This document shows positions 35,049 to 43,916 of a DNA stretch of 64,000 bases, piece by piece. Source of the DNA: Ruminococcus flavefaciens. GTDB lineage: Bacteria; Bacillota; Clostridia; Oscillospirales; Ruminococcaceae. The notes under the pieces are model-generated. The model did no database searches, was not told where the DNA came from, and saw only the letters and a list, made by a program, of their open reading frames with translations. Positions within the stretch are counted from its first letter, which is position 1. Each line of letters starts with the position of its first letter. The DNA lies in NCBI GenBank assembly GCA_015067005.1, contig SVNH01000011.1:1-64000 (forward strand), read 5' to 3'. The translations under genes and the position numbers were made by a program.

Positions 35049-36530
35049 ATGTTAAAAAGAAGTGATATGATATCGTGCATACTCTGTTATGATGCGCCTT
35101 GCAGCAGCGCCTGTAAAGCGCTCGAACCGGATAAAGCTTTGTTAAGCGTTTGGTTTGATAATCAGAACACTGCGGCATTGAAGCTGCCTGAGAATACACC
35201 TTGTTTTAACTGCAATGCACCGTGTGAGGAACAGTGTGTCAGAAGGGGGAACGTGCCTGTCAGAGAACTTATAAGCAGGCTGATTAATGAGGTGCGCCCT
35301 CAGGCTGGAACAACGCTTCCGGAAAATGAAGATGCACTGAAATGTGACATATGTGGTATCCCGCTTGAAAATCCGTTTTTGCTGTCGTCATCAGTAGTTG
35401 CATCCGGTTATGATATGTGTGCAAGAGCTTTTGAGGCAGGGTGGGCAGGAGCGTGCTATAAAACTGTCTGTTCGATGGATATACTTGAGACTTCACCGCG
35501 TTTTTCGGCAGTTACCAGCGATAATGGCACGCTCGCAGGATTCAAGAATATCGAGCAGCTTTCTGTCAACACTGTTGAGGAAGATATGGCTGTTATAAAA
35601 CGTTTAAAGAGCGATTATCCTTCAAAATTCATTATGGTATCGATAATGGGGCAGGATGAGGAGGAGTGGATGAGTCTTGCTGAATTATGTGAGAAAAACG
35701 GTGCGGATGCTGTTGAACTCAACTTTTCATGTCCTAATATGCAGGAGGAAGAATTAGGCTCAGATATCGGACAGGTGCCTGAACTTGTGGAAAAATATAC
35801 AAGAGCAGCAAAAATGAAAACCACTGTACCTGTATTAGCGAAGCTTACGCCTAATGTTGCAAGTATGCTGCCGGCAGCTGAAGCGGCATTCCGCGGCGGT
35901 GCGGACGGAATAGCTGCGATCAATACTATCAAGAGTATCACCTCGGTCGATCCGGTCACCTATGTTTCGTCACCTGATGTAAACGGGAAATCGGCTGTTG
36001 GCGGTTACAGCGGAAATGCTGTCAAACCCATAGCGCTGCGATTTATCTCAGAACTTGGTCACGCTCCCGGTCTTAATGGACGCCATATCAGCGGAATGGG
36101 CGGTATAGAGACATGGAAGGATGCTCTTGAATTCATTCTCCTCGGGGCGGGTTCAGTACAGATAACGACTGCTGTAATGCAGTATGGGTACAGGATAATA
36201 GATGAGCTTAAAAGCGGACTGAACTATTATCTTACTCAGAGAGGCATAAAATCAATAAAGGAACTCATAGGCTCAGGACTTGATAAGGTAAGTGATACGA
36301 CAGACGGCCTTGAAAGAAATACGATACTTTTCCCTGAATTCAATGCTGAAAAATGTATCGGCTGCGGAAGATGCTTTATCTCCTGCAGTGACGGCGGACA
36401 TCAGGCTATTAGATTTGAAGGCCGCAGACCTAAGCTGAACGGTAAAAAATGTGTCGGATGTCATTTGTGTCTGCTTGTATGTTCGGCTGATGCGATAATT
36501 CCTTGCAGGTTAAGGAAAAAGACATTCTGA
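35049..36530 (+). CDS. preA: PreA-like dihydropyrimidine dehydrogenase
   Basis: The product is 493 residues. An N-terminal cysteine cluster (CILCYDAPCSSAC, then CFNCNAPCEEQC) resembles the Fe-S region of the dihydropyrimidine dehydrogenase large chain. From about residue 100 a dihydroorotate-dehydrogenase-like barrel follows, with NPFLLSSSVVASG, ELNFSCPNM, AKLTPN and GMGGIETWKDALEFILLGA. The C-terminus has two 4Fe-4S motifs, CIGCGRCFISC and CVGCHLCLLVC. It should reduce uracil or thymine or run the reverse. The fused N-terminal cluster in a PreA-type chain is unusual. ATG follows AGAGGTG. Confidence 0.85.
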   Translation: MLKRSDMISCILCYDAPCSSACKALEPDKALLSVWFDNQNTAALKLPENTPCFNCNAPCEEQCVRRGNVPVRELISRLINEVRPQAGTTLPENEDALKCDICGIPLENPFLLSSSVVASGYDMCARAFEAGWAGACYKTVCSMDILETSPRFSAVTSDNGTLAGFKNIEQLSVNTVEEDMAVIKRLKSDYPSKFIMVSIMGQDEEEWMSLAELCEKNGADAVELNFSCPNMQEEELGSDIGQVPELVEKYTRAAKMKTTVPVLAKLTPNVASMLPAAEAAFRGGADGIAAINTIKSITSVDPVTYVSSPDVNGKSAVGGYSGNAVKPIALRFISELGHAPGLNGRHISGMGGIETWKDALEFILLGAGSVQITTAVMQYGYRIIDELKSGLNYYLTQRGIKSIKELIGSGLDKVSDTTDGLERNTILFPEFNAEKCIGCGRCFISCSDGGHQAIRFEGRRPKLNGKKCVGCHLCLLVCSADAIIPCRLRKKTF

Positions 36531-36723
36531 GTATTATCAATGCCATTAAGCATATGTTTGATTCTGGAGGCAGACGAAACAAAAAACTAATTGCACTAAT
36601 GACCACAGCAGTACATGAGACGAAGATGGTATGGCCGTTTGGAAAATCTTATAATTCGATACTGATAAAGCAATGAAATAGATGCAAGTCTGATTCCCGG
36701 TAGTGAAAGGATGGTAAACATAT

Positions 36724-37362
36724 ATGAATAAGGTTGAGTATAAACAGTATGACAGTTCGTATGAAGCTGAGGCATTAAAGGTTTTCACAGAGTCTTTTGT
36801 TAACTATCCTCTATTTTGGGGAGTTTTTAAAGACCGGTTCAAGTCAGAAATAAAGCTGCGCAGTTTTTATGAGGTTCTGATGAAAGGAATATTCAAAGCC
36901 ACTATCCGCAAGTATGACTGTTATGTAGGTGTTGCTGACGGAAAGGTTACAGTTATCGTGATCGTTGAGAAACCGTCTGACAAAACAGTTGGTTTCTGGG
37001 ATTATGCTGTAAGTGGAATGGCAGGTGTTATAGCGAGGATAGGGCTTACAGACACCCTAAAGTATATGGAACTGTCAGATAAAACGGAAACTGTTGTTAA
37101 AAGCATTACCAAACCCCGTTGGCATTTGTATTTTCTGGCCGTTGATCCGAAATATCAGAGCAGGGGAATCGGAACAGGTGTGATACAGGATTTCCTTATC
37201 CCTTTGGTAAGATCCAATGGCGGAGATTTAATTACTGTAACTACCAATTCTGAGAAAAACGTTGGCTTTTATATTAAAAACGGCTTCTCACTTGTTAAAG
37301 AAGAAACGCTTGCATACAAAGAAAAATCTATCAGAAACTGGACTTTCAGAATGGATCTGTGA
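36724..37362 (+). CDS. GNAT acetyltransferase
   Basis: The product is 212 residues. Acetyl-CoA motif A is FLAVDPKYQSRGIGTGVIQD near residue 139, and NVGFYIKNGFSLV follows, both standard for GNATs. The N-terminal half is longer than in minimal GNATs. The start at 36724 is preceded by AAGGATGG with a rather long spacing. It is a single gene. Its substrate is unknown. Confidence 0.85.
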   Translation: MNKVEYKQYDSSYEAEALKVFTESFVNYPLFWGVFKDRFKSEIKLRSFYEVLMKGIFKATIRKYDCYVGVADGKVTVIVIVEKPSDKTVGFWDYAVSGMAGVIARIGLTDTLKYMELSDKTETVVKSITKPRWHLYFLAVDPKYQSRGIGTGVIQDFLIPLVRSNGGDLITVTTNSEKNVGFYIKNGFSLVKEETLAYKEKSIRNWTFRMDL

Positions 37363-37381
37363 AGGAGCTGGAGGATAACAA

Positions 37382-37462
37382 ATGAATACTGCGTTGATAC
37401 ATACAGAATATATCAGAGCGGTTAATATTTCACGTATTCTTTATGCTCATGACAGGATATAG
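37382..37462 (+). pseudogene. Possible 26-residue peptide or fragment
   Basis: ATG at 37382 follows AAGGAGCTGGAGG closely. The peptide MNTALIHTEYIRAVNISRIL ends shortly after. It could be the start of a deleted gene. No family is recognised. The rest of 37363-37660 is AT-rich with no gene. Confidence 0.25.
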
Positions 37463-37660
37463 GATGAAGGCGATTAATTATTCTGGATAGATGCTTTTTG
37501 TTCGTTTGTTAAATTTTACTAAATATTACATTTAAAAATCTATATTAATAATTCTGAATCTTAACATTTTGTTCGCAAAAAATGTAAGTATTAATGGTAA
37601 AATGATAATATATTATATAAGACAAAGCCTATGCTAAGACTTTGTCAGGAGGAGTGGAAT

Positions 37661-38613
37661 ATGAATAAATCAAGATTAACTGCAATTCTGAGTGCAGCAG
37701 CAACAGCGCTCTCAATGACCGGAATGAAGCGGATACAGCCAGCGAAAAGACCGTAGACCAAATGCTGTCTGAAATGACAACAAAGCAAAAGGTTGAGCAG
37801 ATGATCGCAATTACTCTGCGTCCCTGGACCGGAGGCGAGAAGCAGGACAACCTTACTTCGCTGAATCCGGAACTTACAAAGCTGATCCGGGAACATAATT
37901 TCTCCGGTGTTACACTGTTTGCTCCAAATATTGAAAGTGCTGAACAGTGTGCTGAGCTTACTGACCAGATACAGCAGGCTGCATTAAGCAGTGAATGCGG
38001 TATCCCGATGCTGATATGTGCAGATCAGGAGGGCGGTTCGATATACCGTATCGCAACAGGAACTCTTACCTGCGGCAATATGGCTAATGGTGCGGCCGGT
38101 GATCCGGCACTTGCCGAAGAAAATGCAAAGATACTCGGGAATGAGATGAAGTCGGTCGGTATTAATACTGATCTGGCTCCGGTTCTTGATGTAAACAATA
38201 ATCCTGCAAATCCTGTAATAAATGTTCGTTCATTCTCGTCTGATCCTAAGATCGTGAGTGAAATGGGGGCAAGCTATTTAAAGGGACTCCAGAGCGAAGG
38301 AGTTATCACTACCTGCAAGCATTTTCCCGGTCATGGTGATACTGATACCGACAGCCATACAGGACTTCCGCTCATCAATAAGAACTATGATGAACTGAAA
38401 AATATGGAGCTCTATCCTTATGATGCCGCTATTAAAGCCGGAACGGATATGATAATGACTGCTCATATCCAGTTCCCGAAGATCGAAAAAGAAACATACA
38501 CTTCATTTTCGACAGGTGAAGAGATCAATATTCCGGCAACACTTTCAAAAACGATTATAACCGATATTCTCAGAAATGATCTCGGATTTGATGGTATAGT
38601 TATCACTGATTCT
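37661..38613 (+). pseudogene. GH3 beta-N-acetylhexosaminidase pseudogene
   Basis: A signal peptide (MNKSRLTAILSAAATALSMT) starts at 37661 after AGGAGG, but that frame stops at 37757. The mature part continues in another frame from ADTASEKTVDQMLSEM onwards, so a frameshift or small deletion separates them. The remainder is a clear GH3 domain: MLICADQEGG, TDLAPVLDVNNNP, VITTCKHFPGHGDTDTDSHTG and MTAHIQFP. It breaks off at GFDGIVITDS, where the usual continuation is replaced by unrelated sequence up to 38727. Both ends are therefore damaged. Confidence 0.85.
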
Positions 38614-38685
38614 AGGCTCGTGAAAAGGTTACACCAACTTTACTACTTTTTGACAAGCGCCGGCAGGCAGTATAATAAAAAGCAG

Positions 38686-38711
38686 CGGTCTCTTACGGGA
38701 GACCGTTTTTA
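38686..38711. terminator. Bidirectional terminator
   Basis: CGGTCTC pairs with GAGACCG, with TTTTT on the plus side and a T-rich stretch on the minus side. It ends both the broken GH3 gene and the leftward two-component operon, whose stop is at 38709. Confidence 0.85.
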
Positions 38712-39698
38712 TATTACAGTTTTATAGAAACTTATCCTGAACACAGCACCGTTTGTAACCTGATTTGAAGCTTTCAGGCTGCCGTCCTGAGCTGTGATAA
38801 CTTTCTTTGCGAAAGCCAGTCCGATGCCGTAGCCGTTCTTAGTATACTCTGAGGAACGGTAAAAACGTTCAAAGATATGCGGGAGTTCCTGTTCCGGTAT
38901 CCCTTCGCCGGTGTCGGATATAACGATGTCTGAGGAGAGGCTGCTGCCGCAGGATCTTATCGTGATCGTACCTCCCGGGGGAGTATGTTCAATGGCGTTT
39001 TTCAGAAGATTCACAACAGCTTCGGAAGTATAGTGTAGGTCTCCGATAAAGAAAGGCTCTCCGTCGATGATGGTTTTTATTTCCACGCCTTTCAGTTCGG
39101 CGGTAACTGAGACTGTCTCTGCGGAGCTTCTGATAAGCTCGCGGCAGGAGACATTATCTTTTTTGAACTTTACTGCGTCGGCTTCTATCCTTGATAAACC
39201 CAGCATAGTTTCTATGAGCCACTTCATTCGTGCGAGAAGTTCATACAGCTCACGCAGGTACTGCATTCGGTTCTCTTCTGTCAGACCGTGCGAACGCATA
39301 AGACCGAGTATCATCATGACAGATGTCAGCGGAGTGCGGAGCTGATGGGAAATATCTTCAAGCGCTTCTTTGGCAGATTGCTTTTCCTTTAACAGCGCAG
39401 AATTCTGTTCTCTCAGTCTTACTGTCATTTTATGTATCTCTGCGGAAAGTATACTCAGCTCGCCCTCCTTGTACTCATCGAAACGTATCGTATCATAACC
39501 GTGCAGTATACGGTCAATGTCGTCACAAAGCCTGATGACCTGTTTTTGTCTCATTGATAACTGTATCTCGTTTAATGCAAATAACAGTGCGGACGTTATA
39601 ATGGCGATGATTGCACACGGGAAGCTGAAATACAAACAGAGAGCCGAACCGGCTGCGGTCACGGCGAAGTGTAAGAGACATCTTTTCCTGCTGATCAC
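38709..39698 (-). CDS. Sensor histidine kinase
   Basis: The product is 329 residues. The GTG start at 39698 overlaps the response-regulator stop as GTGA and has GGTGG upstream. Two hydrophobic segments lie near residues 10-45 with almost no extracellular loop, as in intramembrane-sensing kinases. The HisKA box is EDISHQLRTPLTSVM near 135, followed by NLLKNAIEHT, DTGEGIPEQ and GYGIGLAFAKK of the ATPase domain. With the regulator and the FtsX-type exporter upstream it resembles BceRS/VraFG-like antibiotic-peptide systems, where the transporter passes the signal to the kinase. Confidence 0.88.
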   Translation of the reverse strand: MISRKRCLLHFAVTAAGSALCLYFSFPCAIIAIITSALLFALNEIQLSMRQKQVIRLCDDIDRILHGYDTIRFDEYKEGELSILSAEIHKMTVRLREQNSALLKEKQSAKEALEDISHQLRTPLTSVMMILGLMRSHGLTEENRMQYLRELYELLARMKWLIETMLGLSRIEADAVKFKKDNVSCRELIRSSAETVSVTAELKGVEIKTIIDGEPFFIGDLHYTSEAVVNLLKNAIEHTPPGGTITIRSCGSSLSSDIVISDTGEGIPEQELPHIFERFYRSSEYTKNGYGIGLAFAKKVITAQDGSLKASNQVTNGAVFRISFYKTVI

Positions 39699-40369
39699 TC
39701 GTCCACCGCCTTGTAGCCGAGCCCTCTTATCGTTTTTATAATTCGCGGAGACTGCGGATCGTCCTCTATTTTTTCCCGAAGCCGCTTTATGTAGACACTC
39801 AGGGTGTTGTCGGAGACGAATTCCTTCGTAATTGACCACAGCTCCTCAGCGATCCTGTCGCGCGAGAGCAGTTGGTTCTTGTTGGAGAAGAACACGAGCA
39901 GCAGGCGGTATTCAAGCGCAGAGAGAGTCAGTTCACAGCCGTTTCTGAATACAATGCCCTTTATCGGATCTATCGTGACATTACCGCATTGAAGCACAGG
40001 CGAAGATCTTGTATGACGGCGCATGACATTCTTCATACGTGCAAGGAGTTCACGGGTGCCGAATGGCTTCCCGATATAGTCATCAGCACCTATCTCAAAA
40101 CCGGCGACGGTACAGGCTTCATCTGCCGAAGCAGTGATGAATATGACAGGCGTGTCGTTCATATTTTTGACAGCTGCACATACAGAGTAGCCGTTGCCGT
40201 CCTTCAGGGAAATATCAAGCAGGACACAGTCGTATTTATTTTCTTCAAACAGGCGCAGACCGTCTTTTTGTCCGCTGGCATAGGATGCAGTATATCCCTC
40301 GGAATTCAGGAAACGTATAAGGAATCCTGCGAGCTGTTCATCGTCTTCGATAAGCAGTATTTTCGGCAT
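39695..40369 (-). CDS. OmpR-family response regulator
   Basis: The product is 224 residues. Start at 40369 has AGGAGGTGAT upstream. The receiver has LLIEDDEQLA, VLLDISLKDGNG (phosphoacceptor Asp) and GADDYIGKPFGTRELLAR. The C-terminal winged helix ends with VYIKRLREKIE and IIKTIRGLGYKA. It should control its own operon and the adjacent ABC exporter in response to the kinase. Confidence 0.92.
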   Translation of the reverse strand: MPKILLIEDDEQLAGFLIRFLNSEGYTASYASGQKDGLRLFEENKYDCVLLDISLKDGNGYSVCAAVKNMNDTPVIFITASADEACTVAGFEIGADDYIGKPFGTRELLARMKNVMRRHTRSSPVLQCGNVTIDPIKGIVFRNGCELTLSALEYRLLLVFFSNKNQLLSRDRIAEELWSITKEFVSDNTLSVYIKRLREKIEDDPQSPRIIKTIRGLGYKAVDE

Positions 40370-40390
40370 AGCATCACCTCCTGACAACTC

Positions 40391-40419
40391 ATTATATCAC
40401 GCAGCGGATATAAATGCAA
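40391..40419 (-). promoter_or_regulatory. Promoter of the two-component operon
   Basis: Minus-strand TTGCAT (40414-40419) and TATAAT (40391-40396) with a 17-base spacer, 21 bases upstream of the regulator start. Confidence 0.8.
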
Positions 40420-40445
40420 GCGGACAGTCTCAGCCGTCCGCTTTG
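40419..40445. terminator. Hairpin between permease and two-component genes
   Basis: AGCGGAC pairs with GTCCGCT. It separates the permease stop from the two-component promoter and overlaps the -35 box end, so termination and promoter use may compete. Confidence 0.6.
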
Positions 40446-40465
40446 TTTGTGTATGTGAGAGCTTT

Positions 40466-42715
40466 TCAGTTATCTCCTGCTTTCTTTATGACTGTTCTGA
40501 ACTCTGTACCTCTTATCTGATCTGAAAGGCTCGCGGTATTGTGTGATCTGAGCATCAGAAACGATGTGATACAGCCTGCAATGAATGATACGATCGAAGC
40601 AAAAGCTATCCTGATAAAAGGTGTTATATGATCGAGATGTACGATCTCATCCAGCATATCCCGCAGCTCACCGCTCTCATCTGTGTAAGTGCTCAGCAGT
40701 ATCTTTGGCAGAAAGCATTCTGTACCTAAAATGACAGCGCCGCATAAAACAGCCGAAAATACTGCCGCAGTCACAGTGAACTGCATACATTCGATAAACG
40801 ACATACGGTATAGCTGTCTGTCAGTCATTCCGACGCATTGCAGAGACGCGAACTCGCTGCGGCGGTTGGCAATACCGGTCGAGATTATATTGAGCAGATT
40901 TATGAGAGCCGCAAGTGCTATAAGCACGTTGAATACAAGCACACCTGTACGTATCGAGGTCATAATGCTGTGGAGCTCGCATTTTTCCTTATAGATACTC
41001 TCTTCCACATATATCATATCAGAATGCGAATCAAACCACTCATCGGCTTTTTTATTATTGGCATAATTGCAGACTTCACTGTTATACGAAAAATCAGCTG
41101 TCGGCGCCCATAAGCTTTCGCCAAACCATTCATCCTTTAATTTCTGATAAGTCTCAAAAGCACTGAAAAATGCTATTGATGTATACTTATCTCCGGGAAC
41201 AAATGAGCCGATAACATTTATCGTATGCGGCAGCTTTTCCGTTTTACATTCGTTAATTATCACTGCCAGCTCCTCTGATCTCATATCTTCCGGAATGTCC
41301 ATTCGCTCGGAGAGCACCTGCACAGTACCGTTTCCTGACGAATAAGACAGCATATCTTCATAAGCCGGATTCATCACATATCCGCCGGTGCGGACAAGTT
41401 CATCGTAGCTGACAGGCTGATTATCCCCGAATATCTGAGCATATGCTTCCCTGTTGACATATACTGCGGAACAGCAATTCTCCCCGTCCGCCGTCCAAAG
41501 ATTCTGCGCCTGACTAATGCCAATATCCTTGAACAGACCACTGTCTGCAAGTTCCTGTGCAGCAGCTTCAGCTGAAATGCCCTTCATCCTGTTTCCGATA
41601 GCTGCTGAAAAATCATTTCCGTGCTCGAATGTCTCGTCAATGAGACATTCGGAAATGCTGCGTTCTATAGTATCGGTCAGTGTTGTAAATACCCCAAACA
41701 ACGTCATTGAAACGGTCAGTGTCAGAACTGTGATGACAAAGCGCTTTTTCTGCCTTCTTGCATTTCGTGAGGCTATACTGCCGGATATGCCGAACAGAAG
41801 TCCCGAAAGCGCGCGCTTCTTTACTTTTTCTACATTGTCTGCACGGGCAGTTATGGCTTCCATAGGTGATTTGCGTATGACGCGCATTCCCACTCCATAA
41901 GCAGAAAAGAATACCCAGATGATCCCGACTGCCGCCGAAATGAACAGCATTTTCAGATCAACTGAGAAAGACAGATGCAGGTCATCACTGGACATATCCA
42001 TAAACACATCAGCAAGTCCAGCCGCCAGCATTGTTTTATACATTCCAAAGGCAAGCAGAACTCCTGCTGTAAGTCCGAAGGGTATGGCTATCAGGCTCAG
42101 ACGCATTCCTTCCAGTGTGATTATCTTCACTATCTGCTGCGGAGTTGCTCCTATTGATTGCAGCACACCGTACTGACGCTCACGTTCCTTTGAGGATATC
42201 TCAAAGGCTGTATCTACCACAAGCCGCAGCGCTAATGCAAACATTACCGCAAATATAAAAAATACGCAGAATATCCTCAGACGCCAGAGATGTGCACCGT
42301 CACCTATACAGTCTATCCGCATAAGTGTGTCGTTCCATTCATGACTGTCTCTGAACTGCTGCCAATCCCCCATTTGCATGGAAACTTTTTGCAGCCAGTT
42401 ATCCCTGTCGCCAACGTCACTGCTGAACATTATGTAAGCCGTCGCTGTACCGTCGTCATCCTGTTCAAGCGTGACTGACTTGATATGCTCTTCCTGACGC
42501 AGGATCTCAGCCTGTTCCCCGGTTGCGCCGTACAGTGCAAGATGATATGGCGAAGAGCTGTAAACAGCCTTCCGGAAGCAGTCCATAAAAACACTGTAAA
42601 GCACGAACATCATTGCGATTATAGCTATTGCTGCGGATATACTTATGACCGTAAAAATTGACTGACGCTTCAGCGCGCGTATGTATCTTGAAGCAAGCAG
42701 GTTTTCATATCTCAT
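40466..42715 (-). CDS. FtsX-type ABC transporter permease
   Basis: The product is 749 residues. It has an N-terminal membrane segment (IFTVISISAAIAIIAMMFVL), a large loop, three segments around residues 155-290 forming the first FtsX domain with the SSKERERQYGVLQSIGATPQQI motif, a second large extracellular region, and a second FtsX domain near the C-terminus (NRRSEFASLQCVGMTDRQLY). It is the MacB/BceB-like permease partner of the ATPase. Start overlaps the ATPase stop by about 11 bases. Likely exports or detoxifies a peptide or cell-envelope antibiotic. Confidence 0.88.
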   Translation of the reverse strand: MRYENLLASRYIRALKRQSIFTVISISAAIAIIAMMFVLYSVFMDCFRKAVYSSSPYHLALYGATGEQAEILRQEEHIKSVTLEQDDDGTATAYIMFSSDVGDRDNWLQKVSMQMGDWQQFRDSHEWNDTLMRIDCIGDGAHLWRLRIFCVFFIFAVMFALALRLVVDTAFEISSKERERQYGVLQSIGATPQQIVKIITLEGMRLSLIAIPFGLTAGVLLAFGMYKTMLAAGLADVFMDMSSDDLHLSFSVDLKMLFISAAVGIIWVFFSAYGVGMRVIRKSPMEAITARADNVEKVKKRALSGLLFGISGSIASRNARRQKKRFVITVLTLTVSMTLFGVFTTLTDTIERSISECLIDETFEHGNDFSAAIGNRMKGISAEAAAQELADSGLFKDIGISQAQNLWTADGENCCSAVYVNREAYAQIFGDNQPVSYDELVRTGGYVMNPAYEDMLSYSSGNGTVQVLSERMDIPEDMRSEELAVIINECKTEKLPHTINVIGSFVPGDKYTSIAFFSAFETYQKLKDEWFGESLWAPTADFSYNSEVCNYANNKKADEWFDSHSDMIYVEESIYKEKCELHSIMTSIRTGVLVFNVLIALAALINLLNIISTGIANRRSEFASLQCVGMTDRQLYRMSFIECMQFTVTAAVFSAVLCGAVILGTECFLPKILLSTYTDESGELRDMLDEIVHLDHITPFIRIAFASIVSFIAGCITSFLMLRSHNTASLSDQIRGTEFRTVIKKAGDN

Positions 42716-43415
42716 TGCCGTCAGCCTCCTCAGCAGAGGTATTTGCTTCGTCAGAGATTATCCTGCCGTCATGCAGTACGATTATCCTGTCGCACTGAGC
42801 AGCGATTTTTTCATCGTGGGTTATAATGATGATGGTCTGCCTGAGTTCACGGTTTGACCTGCGGAAAAGTTCCATTATCTCGGCGCTGTTTTGGCTGTCA
42901 AGATTGCCTGTTGGCTCATCGGCAAGAATGACCTGCGGCGAAGTGAAAAGCGCTCTGCCGATAGAGACTCTCTGCTGCTGACCTCCCGACATCTGAGACG
43001 GAAGATGATCTCTGCGCTTCTTTAGTCCGAGCATATCCAGTATATTTTCGAGATGTATGCGGTCAGGCTTCCTGCCGTCCATGAGAAGCGGGAGAGTGAT
43101 GTTTTCTTCCGCAGTCAGTACAGGTATGAGGTTGTAGAACTGATATATAAGACCTATCTGCCTTCTGCGGAATATGGCCAGCTCTCTGTTGTTCTGACTG
43201 AATACGTCCTGCCCGTCAAGCCATATCTTTCCGGAAGTGGGACGGTCTACTGCACCTATCATATGAAGCAGAGTCGATTTGCCAGAACCGCTTGCTCCTA
43301 CTATCGCCACCATCTGTCCCTTTGGCACGCTGAACGAAACCCCGTCAACAGCTTTAACTTCGTTTTCGCCCTTACCGTATATCTTGCTGAGGTTTTCAAC
43401 TCTGAGTAGTTGCAT
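42705..43415 (-). CDS. ABC transporter ATP-binding protein, LolD/MacB type
   Basis: The product is 236 residues. Walker A is GASGSGKST near residue 40, the Q-loop region IYQFYNLIPVLTAEENI, the signature MSGGQQQRVSIGRAL near 140, Walker B VILADEPTGNLDS, and the H-loop IITHDE. These are typical of LolD/MacB/BceA ATPases. Start at 43415 follows AAGGAGG. It powers the permease encoded next to it. Confidence 0.94.
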   Translation of the reverse strand: MQLLRVENLSKIYGKGENEVKAVDGVSFSVPKGQMVAIVGASGSGKSTLLHMIGAVDRPTSGKIWLDGQDVFSQNNRELAIFRRRQIGLIYQFYNLIPVLTAEENITLPLLMDGRKPDRIHLENILDMLGLKKRRDHLPSQMSGGQQQRVSIGRALFTSPQVILADEPTGNLDSQNSAEIMELFRRSNRELRQTIIIITHDEKIAAQCDRIIVLHDGRIISDEANTSAEEADGNEI

Positions 43416-43438
43416 ATCTGATCCTCCTTTTTTTGCTG

Positions 43439-43466
43439 ATTATATTATAGCATACTTTTCTGACAA
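43439..43466 (-). promoter_or_regulatory. Promoter of the ABC transporter operon
   Basis: Minus-strand TTGTCA (43461-43466) and TATAAT (43439-43444) with a 16-base spacer. A second overlapping TATAAT lies 5 bases upstream of the -10 box. Confidence 0.7.
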
Positions 43467-43675
43467 ATTCATTATCTAAATCTTTCATTTATGTAAGATT
43501 TAGCTCCGTTAAAGGCGTTTCTATCCGGTGAAGACTCAACTTCCAGACAATAATCATCTGTTTCGCAGAAAAAATATTTTTCTTGGAAAAAGCAATGATA
43601 TCATCTTCTCTTGAAATCTCATGCCCTTCATATGGAAGCACCTTACTGTAAGAACTGATTCCATGATGAAGACTC

Positions 43676-43716
43676 AGCCTATGTACAATTTAAATGGTAC
43701 ATAGGCTGTTTTTTTA
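43676..43716 (+). terminator. Rho-independent terminator
   Basis: AGCCTATGTAC pairs perfectly with GTACATAGGCT and is followed by a run of seven T residues. No intact rightward gene precedes it. On the minus strand 43489-43670 is an open frame (HHGISSYSKVLPYEGHEISR at its start) without a start codon, perhaps a remnant. Nothing else is seen in 43467-43798. Confidence 0.75.
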
Positions 43717-43798
43717 TGTTTCACCATGCAATAATTTACACTCTGTACGTGCTTTGTTTATTTTTACCAAAAGGATAAAATATTTTTTAAAAAAACTA

Positions 43799-43827
43799 TT
43801 GGAATATTATCGAAAATATGATATACT
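43799..43827 (+). promoter_or_regulatory. Promoter of the LPQTG protein gene
   Basis: TTGGAA (43799-43804) and TATACT (43822-43827) with a 17-base spacer. A small hairpin (GCAACT/AAGTTGC) lies in the leader before the AGGAGG site. Confidence 0.75.
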
Positions 43828-43916
43828 ATACGTAGACAGTTTATTCATTCAGAAAAAGTGCAACTCACTTCAAAATAAGTTGCTATGAAAAAATCTAATT
43901 TAGGAGGAACGAGCTT

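Noticed and set aside
43489-43670. Minus-strand open frame between the ABC operon and the LPQTG gene
   Set aside because: It has no start codon or family match; it may be a remnant but cannot be supported as a gene.
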